A program made the translations under genes and the position numbers. From NCBI RefSeq assembly GCF_001949145.1, contig NW_019091531.1:263825-327824 (forward strand): 64,000 nucleotides of DNA. Reading direction: 5' to 3'. Below the pieces are notes generated by a model, which ran no database searches, was not told the DNA's origin, and worked only from the letters and a program-made list of their open reading frames with translations. Source of the DNA: Acanthaster planci (taxonomy: Eukaryota > Echinodermata > Asteroidea > Valvatida > Acanthasteridae). This document shows, piece after piece, positions 39,845 through 50,310 of this stretch (its first letter is position 1; every line of letters starts with the position of its first letter).

Positions 39845-39923
39845 CAAGGCATTGCTGAAGACTTGGCTATACTTAATTGTTGGGAACTTGCCATGTGGGC
39901 ACAACACGTTTCTTCAACAATGA

Positions 39924-40196
39924 ATCCGCCCCGAGTTGAAGTGCGCCTCCAAGCGGCAAAAGAAAGAGAGAGGGCTGTAAGTTTTCCAAGCGGCTTCTTG
40001 CACGAGCTATGCGTGTACAGAAAGACCATACCTTCTGGAATAAATTTGTTACACGTACTCGGCGTGCTCCTCGTCAAACGCGCCACTGATCTCTATTATA
40101 AACGCGTGCCTCTGCGGTGAGTACGACCCCCCCCAAAAAAAACCCCAAAAAACAAAACAAAAAACCATGCCCTCTTTTGTTCCGCTCGGAGCGGAT
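39924..40196. mobile_element. MITE family M2, copy 1 (ATCCGCCCCGAG ends)
   Basis: ATCCGCCCCGAG at the start is inverted as CTCGGAGCGGAT at the end. A second copy lies inverted at 51703-51938. It starts 79 bp after the receptor A stop and contains AATAAA at 40039-40044. Confidence 0.75.
40039..40044 (+). terminator. Possible poly(A) signal for receptor A
   Basis: AATAAA 195 bp after the receptor A stop codon, inside MITE M2. The same GGAATAAATT word is present in the second M2 copy. Another AATAAA is at about 40568. Confidence 0.35.
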
Positions 40197-41659
40197 ACTG
40201 AGTTGAAATGGTTGGAATGATGTAACGTTTAAACAACGTCGTGTGCCTCGTACATGATTACCCTGCAAAAGTTGTACATGTATGTAACATCAATCTTGCC
40301 GTGCAAAGATACATGAGACAGGTATCAGGATTGCTTTTAGTGGTTTACTGGTTCATTTTCCCCCATTCATCTCAAGTTCGGTAATAATGAGGCATCTTAA
40401 TACTAGTGATGAATGATGGAGCTGAGGCTGACAGAAAGCAGTTGCTTGTACAGTGTTAAAGAAAAAAGCAAAGTAACCAAGGAAACCGGGACAGAAGATT
40501 ATTAAAATTAATTATAGTATCAACAAAAACAGCTATAGATTTAAATACGTGTAAACAATGGCAAGAATAAATATTTATGCAATTAATTATTTAGTTAACT
40601 AATTTGCAAAACTGTGTAATATTTATACACGAGGTTTTCACTTTTTGTTATACTAAAATTAGTGTCAACTAGTTTGGACGAATTTCGTCAGGCCTATATC
40701 TCGTGGACAAGTAGTATATTTAATTTAATGAAAAAGGGGAAGGTGCACGGCTGTAGATTTGAATGATGTATTGCCTAAAGAGATTTCTTTTGCATAGCAT
40801 AAGGTTTGTTTAGGTAAGACAAGTTCTATAGCCCCACACCAGAATGCCATATTGCATAGTGAAGACAACAAATAGGCAGAGCAGGGCATCCCTTGGTAAT
40901 ACCTATTTCAGCTTCTTGAGTATACCAAGAGCATGAGAGATATATGAATCTTTTGGCAATGATCTTTCCAACACAGTTTCTTGTCAAAAAATTACAATTG
41001 GCCTGGTTGATTTGGGTATTATTGTTGAAAATGCTAGGATTTTCTTCCGGGTTCGTATTTGAAAAAAATTGCACAACAACTTGTCCTTTAGTAGGTTGAC
41101 TGATAATCTTTTACAGACAGTAATGTACGCCTGTACCGTGCCACGACGCACGCGCGACAAGTGATGGGAAAAATGGTAATCCTACTTTTCCTGGGAGTCC
41201 TCTGCATCATTATTTGTGATTATAGTCTGATGTACAGTTTACTGGTAGATATAAATCAGCACCACAGCATGTTAGATAAAACTGGAACACATTGAATAGA
41301 GTACATGCACGCATGTATAAGTGCAGTGTGAGAAAATAGTTTGTGTGTCCGTTGGTGCGTCAGACTAGCTGTGAATGATTTGATTTAAATGTAAATATTT
41401 GCACAGCTGTTATAAACATTGGCGGTAGTTCAAATCACATAAGTATATGTATGGTTGATTCTAAGAACTTTACGTTAGGACGTTCGTGTACTTTGCATGA
41501 AATAGCCTGTTTTGAATTTTGCATGTTCAAATATATATGTATATCGCTGAATTGATATCGGCAGTGACCTGATTGTAACCACAGGAACGGTAAAACCGCT
41601 TTGCATGAATTGGTCACTAAGTTAAGATGTTATGTTCATGTATCTAAAAACTGAGTGTT

Positions 41660-41847
41660 AAGGCAGGTTCATTCTTCGAGAGAAAGCAAAAACAAAAACT
41701 CGAATTTGTGACGTCAGATCAACTATTCGTCTTGCGAATTCGTAAAAGTTAAACACATTTCAACTAGAACGAAATTCTCGCTGCAGATATTTTTGAGACG
41801 TCTAATTCGCTTCGCTTTTGTATTCGCCTGAAGTATGAACCGGCCTT
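41660..41847. mobile_element. MITE with AAGGCMGGTTCATWCTTC ends
   Basis: AAGGCAGGTTCATTCTTCGAG at 41660 is inverted as CTGAAGTATGAACCGGCCTT at 41847. It is 188 bp and non-coding. No clear target duplication. Confidence 0.75.
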
Positions 41848-42996
41848 TTTATGTAGCCAAAGTTTCCTGTTTAATCACCCGGTGAAAGAAGAACGTCTAT
41901 CTGATATATATTTTATATAAATCAATTTTATCATAAAACTTGAGGAGTTGGATTTAATTTACCCATCGACCGTAGGCAACCTGGGTCCACTCTTTTGAAA
42001 GAAGTTTCATGAGCCTGAGGGCCTGAAAATCCGAATATACCATGTTGCTGAAGGTTATTGGTCTGAAAATGAAATAAAGTTCCTAACCCCACACATTGGT
42101 TACGATTGTCTGGATTAGTATTTCGTTCGGTGGGATTGCTAATCCGCCCAGGCGAAATAGAAAGCCGCCCTAGCGAAATACTAATCCGCCGTATGAATTA
42201 GTGGGTCAAATACGTAGCTAAATACGCTGTCATAAATTTCTCATGGAGCCTGTAGGTCTCAATGGTTCATTGAGCACCAGAGTTCTATAAAATAATAGCA
42301 CTAGCATCAGACTTTGGAAACAAAATGGCTGTTCTTTATATGTACAGTAGAGTGTGCGGCTGATGTACACCAATTTCCCATGTGCCTTGGCGCATACACG
42401 TGCCAGTCTGTTGCCAACAATGATGAAACTTAGGCCTATGTCGTATAAACTCTCCACATGTCGCTCTACTGAGCACCACTGGACAGCACACACCTTTAGT
42501 GCAGTGGGATGACACCATGCAAAGGTTATCCTTCTGCTCACTGTTGTATATTCCTCAACCCCTGCGCAATATAAAGTCATTTGTTTCAAACTGCATTAGT
42601 ACTGCAAAGCTCTAGAAATGCCATCTGACTCATCAAGATTCCGACATTATACATGTATCAGGATGGCTACATTCATATTTTGCAGGCAAGATGTCGACAT
42701 CTTGGAATAATTTATGACAGGAAAATGGCATCCAAAAATTAGGATGACAACATCCTGAGATAAAATAGTCGCCAGATGCCGGCAGGCGATATCCCACACA
42801 CGTTATGGTGCGATGGCATTTTCCGGAAAATAAAACATCGATATCGATAAGTTGGAATAATGGTGACAATCTCATTAGAGTGCAAAAAATGGGCCTGGCT
42901 CACGATGCCAGCGTGTTATTTTCTGGATTTCGGCCTCTCAGGGTAAATCATCTTAGGATTTGCACTTCTTTCTTTCAGGATATTGTCATCTTATAA

Positions 42997-43515
42997 CACA
43001 ACACAATGGCAGAATATAGGCTTAGATGTCACCCTGTCCTTCTACATATGATGCAAGATATGGAGCGGATAGAACCTCCCAGCCTTGTGTTGGTCATTGT
43101 TTGATCGGAATCTCAGGAATTCTTTACAGACTTCTAGGAGGATGTGTAAGGTAACAATAGTCTAGAGTGTGTATAGGGATTGGACATGGGGGGACCCATC
43201 GGCCCATTCCGTGCACAGTTTCTATGGTACTGTAGTTCACAAAAAGGGCAAAGGGCACGCTCTTAAAATAACAATAAGAGTGTTACACGTCACGTGCAAA
43301 AAAGGAAAGCCCGTGAAATGCTAGCGTGACCATTGAGTCAAAACTGGTTGGGCATGCAGGGTCAGCTATCACACAAGTAATCGCTGCTGCTACAAATATG
43401 TGTAGGAGTACTTAAAAACCGAGGAAAAGGCTTGAAAATATCGACAATTCGAGTGGAGTTTACCTGTGTATGTGGGAAAACTAAGCTCTCCAGACCTATT
43501 CATTTTCACAAACAG
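42997..43515 (+). promoter_or_regulatory. Promoter/5'-exon module B1 upstream of receptor B
   Basis: The first of three related units. It begins at AACACAATGGCAGAATATA and ends at an AACAG|GTAAGT donor (43515/43516). The kB- and CCAAT-like boxes are degenerate (GGAAAGCCC, GACCATTG). It carries dispersed repeat copy 2, absent from B2. The shared core TCGAGTGGAGTTTACC lies about 65 bp before the donor. Confidence 0.5.
43089..43205 (+). repeat. Dispersed repeat, copy 2
   Basis: Matches 10752-10894 over GTTGGTCATTG, CAGACTTCTAGGAGGATGTG and GTATAGGGATTGGACATG. It interrupts module B1 relative to B2. Confidence 0.7.
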
Positions 43516-43689
43516 GTAAGTTTTAATAACATGACAGACGATCAATCACTTAGTTATGGCATGAAGTTGCTCCTCATTCAAAGCCTTGCCTTTTAAAGAT
43601 TTCTGGGTGATCGGGATCGTCGTCAATTCGAATATTAACACTGTACGCTGCACTTTAAGGAGACTGTTTACTGCTCAAAGGTAGTGTTT

Positions 43690-43830
43690 ACTCGTGTTCA
43701 GCTAAGTAACTGATCAAACACGTCTGCATTAGTGAGCAGGAAGTCTCAGGTTCGACTCCATCTGAGCAAGGTTGTAGTTTCTTCGCAACTCTCTGAATAC
43801 GCACAGATGTAAATCATCTTTGCGCTTCGT
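43690..43830 (+). mobile_element. tRNA-derived SINE, copy S2
   Basis: Head with CAGCTAAGTAACTGATCAAA (A-box-like) and a B box CAGGTTCGACTCC, then a T-rich stretch and CGCAACTCTCTGAATACGCA. It follows the donor of module B1 and matches S3 closely and S1 more distantly. Confidence 0.65.
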
Positions 43831-43896
43831 TTTTTACAAGATCTTGCCACCCTATAGCTTATCTCATGATGCCGAATCGTCAATATGTCACCGCTA

Positions 43897-44243
43897 GAAC
43901 ACAATGGCAGAATATATACGTCACACGGTCCTTCCATGGTACCATAGTTCACAAAAGGGCACGCCCTTGAAATAACAATAGGAGTGCTACAGGTCTCCAT
44001 CGGAGTGCTACGGGCCACGGGCTAAAAAGGGGAAAACCCATGAAATTTCTCAATGGTAGCGTGACCAATGAGCCAAAACTGGGTGGGCGTGCAGAGTCGG
44101 CTATCAGACAATAATCGCTGCTGCTATTTGTAGGAGCAATTAAAAACTCTGGACAAGTCTTGAAAATATCGACAATTCGAGTGGAGTTTACCCGTGCATG
44201 TGGGAAATCTAAGCTCTCCAGACTTCCTCAAGTTCAAGCACAG
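43897..44243 (+). promoter_or_regulatory. Promoter/5'-exon module B2 upstream of receptor B
   Basis: Contains GGGAAAACCC (44030-44039, fits the Dorsal/kB form GGGWWWWCCM), a CCAAT box (44065-44069), a GTGGGCGTGC stretch, ATTCGAGTGGAGTTTACCC, and a CACAG|GTAAGT donor (44243/44244). It is the closest match to the receptor A module and has the best-preserved boxes. Confidence 0.55.
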
Positions 44244-44584
44244 GTAAGTTTGATAACATGACAGACGATCAATCACTTAGTTGTGGCAAGATGGGGTTCT
44301 TTATTCAAAGTATTGCAATATTTTAAAGATTTCTGGGTGATCGGGATCGTCGCCATTTCAAATATTCGGGCTCTTCGCCGCACTTTAAAGACTGGTTAAT
44401 TACTGAGGTGTTCAGGTAAGTAAGACTTATACATGTACGCTGATGTAAGGGCAAGATCGACCTGGTGTGTAAAAAAAAAGAATGAACCGTTCAAACAAAC
44501 AGCACATTTTTCAAGCTCAATAGAGACCTAGTCAGATTAATATGGGTTTGTGACGTGGTGGTTATATAAAAACGCGTTCAATAC

Positions 44585-45950
44585 AATACAATAATTACAT
44601 TTATGTAGCGCTCTTACAAACTATGAGTTCTTTCACAACGCTTTACATCAGTAACGAAAGAGGAAGAACAATGGTGAATTATGGTTGATTCAATTGTTGA
44701 AAGAGGAGTAGAGTTTTGAGATGTTTGTTGAAAACCCACAAAGAAGGGGACAGGCGAATGAATCTTGGAAGCTCGAACTCGTTCCAGAGTCTAGGAGCAC
44801 ATGCGTGGAAAGCATTGTACCAGCTGTGGAGTGTGTCCGAGGAACATGGCGCAGGGTACTGTCTGTACTAGAACGAGGACCACGACGCAAAGACTGATGA
44901 AGGATGAGAGAGTTCATGTATTCTGGAGCTCTTGAATACAATAGTCAGGATCTTAAATTTGATGCGTTGCTTAACTGGAAGCCAATAAAATTCTCTTAGC
45001 AAAGGGGTGACATGGCCATTCGTACGGGTCTTGAAGATCAGCTTAGCGGCACGACCCTGAACCCTCTGAAGAGGTATTATAGAGGCGAGTTGATTCCATA
45101 CAGTAGTGAATTGGCATTGTCAAGTTGGGACAACAGAGTCCCCGACAGAGAAATACAGATGAAGCAAGATATGAAACGGAGAGAACCCCCCTTGCTTTGT
45201 GTAGGTCATTGTTTCATTGGAATCTGAGGAATTTTTTTCGGACATCTAGGGGGGATGTGCCAGGTAAAAATAGTCTAGAGTTTGTATAGTGATTGGAAAT
45301 GTTGGGGGTACCCCTCGGTCTCATTTCTTGCTGGATATAGAGAAATGAAACATGTCGATCCCTTTTAAGAGCCGAATCAAACTTGACACCAAGACTCTCA
45401 GCAGTGGATGCTGGAAGAATGGAGATGTCCGACGGAGTGAGAGAAACATCCGACACATACCGCTGTGCTTGTGGAGTAGATACTACAAGAAATTCAGTTT
45501 TGTCACAGTTGAGCTTTAAATTAATGGCTATCCACTCCTGGAGAGGCTCTATGCAATTTGACTGTGACAAAAGGGCATGATTCACTGATCCAGTACTTCT
45601 AGGACCAGAAAATGTGTACAATAAACACATCTGCATACAAATGATTGCGTACACCTTATACTGTCCAACGGTTGTGTGTACATGCTGGAGAGTCGTGGTC
45701 GATTATTGATCCTTGCGGAACACCATAATGGAGAAACTTTTGGGAGGACAGTTTACAAGTAACTTTACATTTGCTGGTGCGACCCGACAGGTAAGAAGTG
45801 AACCGGGACTGAGCAGTACCTGTGATGTTGAACACTTCAGACAGTCGACTGAGACTGTAATGTTCATGTGATGTTGCAGGCCCAAAATGAGTAGACTTCA
45901 ACGTACCGTCCCCGGGTAACCCTTTTTCAGTTTTCATATACATTGTATTG
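44585..45950 (-). mobile_element. L2-type LINE, 3' part, decayed
   Basis: On the minus strand: HYSLSRLSEVFNITGTAQS, FTSYLSGRTSK, FLHYGVPQGS, LKLNCDKTEFLVVSTPQ, ESLGVKFDSAL, then (after a repeat insertion at 45201-45340) LQRVQGRAAKLIFKTRTN, HVTPLLREFYWLPVKQRI, LRHVPRTHSTAG, HACAPRLWNEFELP and SPSLWVFNKHLKTLLF. These are standard L2/CR1-group reverse-transcriptase and C-terminal words. The 3' end reaches a GCGCTACATAAATGTAATTA tail near 44590. Several frames are broken. Confidence 0.85.
45201..45340 (+). repeat. Dispersed repeat, copy 3, nested in the L2 LINE
   Basis: Matches copies 1 and 2 from GTAGGTCATTGTTTCATTGG to TTGCTGGATATAG. It splits the L2 LINE, so it moved or was copied after that LINE landed. 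Confidence 0.7.
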
Positions 45951-46674
45951 ACAAGTATGCCGATTTTGCCGTGATGTGTGTGTAGAGATTAATTCTATCC
46001 CATTCCTTTGGTGCATATGACCGCCGTCTTTTATCCCGAAGCTCAAGTTATTTTTACAAAGGCAGGGGACTTTTGATCCACGCACTGGGAAATAATCGGG
46101 AATGGACGGTCCTGTGCCATGCAGTCATGCGTGAAGTCAAAGCTTGTATTTGCTGAGCTTTTGTGCCAGAAATGAAATTTGCTCAGCCGTGTTTGGGTCT
46201 ACAGTTGAACAATGGCACTGTAAGCAACCACTGCAGAGGTTTGGGGATGCTGGTAGCGGAAGGCAAGCCTATTGCCACTACATGTAGACCACCTGTATTA
46301 GAAACCATGTACATTCTTGCTCATGCATAGTTCATAGTTGATTTTGCCACTTCATGTACAGTGATCGTGGTATCACTTATAAACTTGCAGCAGTTTCCAT
46401 TTGAAAATAGCGAAAGACTGTTTGTTGGTTGGTTGTTTTTTTTTTGTTTGCATGGGATTTGCAAAAATTTATGAGAGTCAGTCAACCAAGGGGTGACATC
46501 ATCGAACGAAAATGTCAAGGCCTCTCCGGCAACATTTTGGCATTACTGAATAAATTACATATTCAACCTTGGTCCTCACTAACACTTTGCTTAGAAATTG
46601 CAAAGAACTACTACCGTAACGGCTTACTAAGCATACGAATTACAATGTACACGTTATTGCTTGGTCGTAAGGGT

Positions 46675-46817
46675 ACAATTAATCGTCCCTGCTATGTGTA
46701 GGGGTACTTAAAAACCCAGGAAAAGGCTTGAAAACATGGACAATTCGAGTGGAGTTTACCTGTGTAAACCGGTGGGAAAACTTTACACTCTCCAACGTTT
46801 CTCAAGTTCACCCACAG
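46675..46817 (+). promoter_or_regulatory. 5'-exon module B3 upstream of receptor B
   Basis: Contains GGGTACTTAAAAACCCAGG, ATTCGAGTGGAGTTTACCTG and a CACAG|GTAAGT donor (46817/46818), closely matching B1 and B2. The upstream kB/CCAAT part is absent. The unit's downstream part, up to the SINE, follows. It is the nearest such donor to the receptor B ATG exon (50300). Confidence 0.5.
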
Positions 46818-46984
46818 GTAAGTTTAATAATTAACATGACAGACGATCAACCGCTTAGTTGTGGCATGATGGTGTTCCTCATTCAAAGCATTGCCTTTTA
46901 AAGATTTCTGGGTGATTGGGATCGTCGCCATTTCAAATACATGTATTCACACTGTTCGTTGCACGTTGAAGACTGTTTACTGTT

Positions 46985-47150
46985 CAAAGGTAGTGTATAA
47001 CTTAGATGTGCAGCTAAGTAACTGATCAAACAGTAACTGATCTGCATTAGTGAGCAGGAAGTCTCAAGTTCGACTCCCATCTGAGAAAGGAAGTTTTTTT
47101 TCGCAACTTTCGGAGCACACATAGATGCATGCATATACACTGGTGAAAGG
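46985..47150 (+). mobile_element. tRNA-derived SINE, copy S3
   Basis: CAGCTAAGTAACTGATCAAA, then CTGCATTAGTGAGCAGGAAG, a B-box-like CAAGTTCGACTCC, a T run with CGCAACTTTC, and the tail word CTGGTGAAAGGGCAAC. It lies after module B3 exactly as S2 lies after B1. Confidence 0.65.
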
Positions 47151-50100
47151 GCAACATTTATTTATGAAGTGTCCGAATTAATCAAGGTCCCCTTCAATGG
47201 AACCACCTCAAACCAACACATACTTTTAGTTCACTGCAAAATTTTAAAAGTACCTTAATTAAAACGTTGCTTTTGTCACATTATTCTGAGAATTAAATAA
47301 CTCCCCGAAATTTTTATACCATCCCACTATACTGTTGAAAATGAATCATTATTTATTATCTCTGACCACTTCTTCCTTCTTATTTTCTTATTTGTCCGTT
47401 CTTGTTCATGTTTCCTTTTCTTTTCTTCTTTCTCTTTCATTTTTAGTTGAATAATTTACTTTATTCATTGTAGTTAATTATTCAATTAATATGAAACACG
47501 ATTATTGATGTAAATATGATTGTATATTGTGTTTGTAATTTTCTTTTAACTTGAATAGCTAGTTTGCTTGAAAAATGTAATATATACATATTAACTCTTT
47601 AAAAAAATTGTTAGTAACAGTTTCCAGATCTTGTACAAGCATATGCTTGCTATTCTGAATCCTCATAACATTTCTGTTATCTTGAAAATTTTCTATTGAT
47701 AATATGGAAATAAACTATACCTACACCAATGCCTACCTGCTTCAGTGTAACCGATTTTATTCGCATTTAGCTCGCAAAAGGCTTTTCTGTAACCTCTTTT
47801 TGTCTGCTCATGCACGTGTACTCCGGGATTCTAAAGCTTTGGGCTTGATTATGGGTGCCTTGTGGACACGTAGGACAACATGATGCAAAGGTCTGAAGGT
47901 GTAAAGGTTTCTAGAAGGCTTTTACAAAATTGGGTTTTTGAAATAACTGAAAAAGGATGTATTTTCAATGTTTGATTATCCGTAACAGATTGTCGAATAA
48001 AGAGATATCTGGTTGAAATTTAACCCAGAAAAGTAGTTCTGGTGGGAGCATTTAAATGAGCGTCCCACAACTGAGAGTTTAAGTGGACGAGAACAGAGCA
48101 ATGTCACCTCAAAGATATTTATCTGGTGTGTTTGTTAATTTTCACCCGTATCCAGTTTATTCTTTGCCTTTGTGATCGTTTTTGTTACCTTGTCCCTTTG
48201 TTTGCGAGAATGATTCTGTCGGGATCGAAACTGCAAGCCCTATATTGGTTAATGTTTGATTTGTAGACTGGTCTTCACAGTACAACTGTAGAATTCTGAC
48301 AAAGCTATCATTTCAACGGGATGCACTGCTGTCGCTCAGTGTAAACAGAAAATTGGAAACTTCAATAAAAGAAACATGCATAGTTGATCCATTACAGTGA
48401 TCATGTTCTCTCATCTTTTGGTTCTTATTTTCAGTAAGCTCTTTTTCTCGCTTCTACACATCCACATATTTTGAAATCTGTCATGCAGCCAAGAAATTAG
48501 AGAGAAGGCCTACATCTGTATTCACTTTTCCTGATTTCAATAGTAACTTTGTGGGCTTGAACTCTAATACACTTTGCCATAATAACCACACAATAAATGA
48601 GCGCTATATTTGTTTTTGTCAAATTCCAAAATCATCTCTGGCATGCTGTGGGGACTTCTCACATGTTGCACTGGCAATCGAATGCATGGGTATGGAGGAC
48701 GTATCCCGAGCCAATTTTTTTGTTGGAGGCGGGAATTCGGACTTTTTTCCATGTCACTTCTCAGGGTCTTTATAATGGTTGAGGGCTGAGGCTACATTGC
48801 GGGGTTTGCTGACCGCCTTTCGAAGGAATCGAAATTAAATACATAAAAAAACACATTTGTCTCATTATTTGAAAAAAAAACCCAAACATTTTAAGCTTTT
48901 GAGGGAGGAAGGGTGGTCCCCTATCCCCCCCCCATCCCAGATCCACCCTTGATGGGAACCGGTATATCTTTGAAACCAACTGAACGGGACGGCGAGAGTT
49001 ATTATGGAATTGGGCTAGAACAGTTAATGCTGGGCGAGAGAAGTCCGAAAATATTCTTGAAATTTGAGAACTCTTTAAGCGTTAAAACCGTGACAGGGGC
49101 TGGGGCTTGGGTGACGGTAGCGTGAGGAGGTGTTGCGGGAGTCAAGGGTCGTTAATTTGCTCGTTATCACCCCTTATATTGTGGTTAAAGCAAAGGTTAC
49201 TAAAGGCATTATATTTCTACAACGTTTCATGTGTAACCTGAAAGCTTCCCTTATATGCTTTGCAATATCTGTTGTGTTATCCGCTTCCAATTGTAACCCC
49301 TGGACACGAAACGTTCCTTTGACTCGATAGGGCGAAGACTGAGGTGATTTTTATCGTGTACTTGTTATTATCATTCCGCCATGCACTTCATAGTCCAGCG
49401 TCTGCTGTGAATTTTTACGTCCACTTTTCCGTTTCTCTTTTTTGATTTCGATAGATTCATCGGATATGTAATACCGCTTAACTGCATGCACTGGCAGGAA
49501 AAGAGTTTCACGTATGAAAATTAAAACACGTTTTTGGATCATACTGGATACTAACTAAATTAAACGGTAGTTAAAAAGCAAACTCGGGCCCCAGACTATT
49601 CCTTATATAAAGCTAGCCAGAATTTTTGAACTGCATAAAATTATGATCCAGTATCAGGTCAAAAAGCAGACAGACAGTGGACTTTTCGCCCTAGCTGAAG
49701 CCAGGTGGAAAACCCGTTTGGGAACAACTAAAAGATGCTGCTCTCAGAACAATCTGGCATAATTAATGCTGTTTTAAGGCTGCTGACGTCATTCACACGA
49801 TCGTTTTTGCCCACAATCTGCGTGAAAAAACCTGTCAATTTACACTTGACCATGGTTGAAAGAGCTCATTACGTAATGTAACAGCGGTTGTGAACATCTA
49901 TTGTAGAAGCCTCCAACAGCGATTTACTTACAAAACAAGAACACAGTACTAAAACTACGTAAACAAATCTCAAAAATAAGGCGTAAGGTATCTCATCAAT
50001 AGACTAATATAATAGCATATTCATATCAAACACCATGCACCAATGAGAAACTGTTGTCGCCAAAAAGAATACTGACTTGAGGGATCTGGAGAATACAACC

Positions 50101-50299
50101 GGTACAAGTTTAATAGTGACGACGGTAACGGTAACGGTGCCGAGTTTTTCTCAAAGGTTGAAAAGTTTTCATTTCTATTAACCGGACTTTAAGATGAGTC
50201 TCGGAACGGAAACAAATTTGATTAATTCTCAAATCACCACCTTATCTTGTCTATTTCAGCTCATCTTTGACTCCTAAACCTGTGACGACTTTATTTCAG
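47151..50299. other. Presumed first intron of receptor B; no gene seen
   Basis: AT-rich sequence without recognisable exons. Short frames at 48551-48775 and 48913-49125 look like chance. If module B3 is used, this whole stretch is intron. Confidence 0.45.
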
Positions 50300-50310
50300 A
50301 TTGATAAAAG

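Larger units (their letters stand above)
39845..42996. other. Receptor A 3' flank
   Basis: It holds two MITEs (39924-40196 and 41660-41847) and, near 41110-41400, sequence alignable to the 3' flank of receptor B (61430-61960), so the duplicated block extends at least this far. A short tandem motif with CCGCCC.AGCGAAATA words sits at 42110-42190. No gene was seen. Confidence 0.6.
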
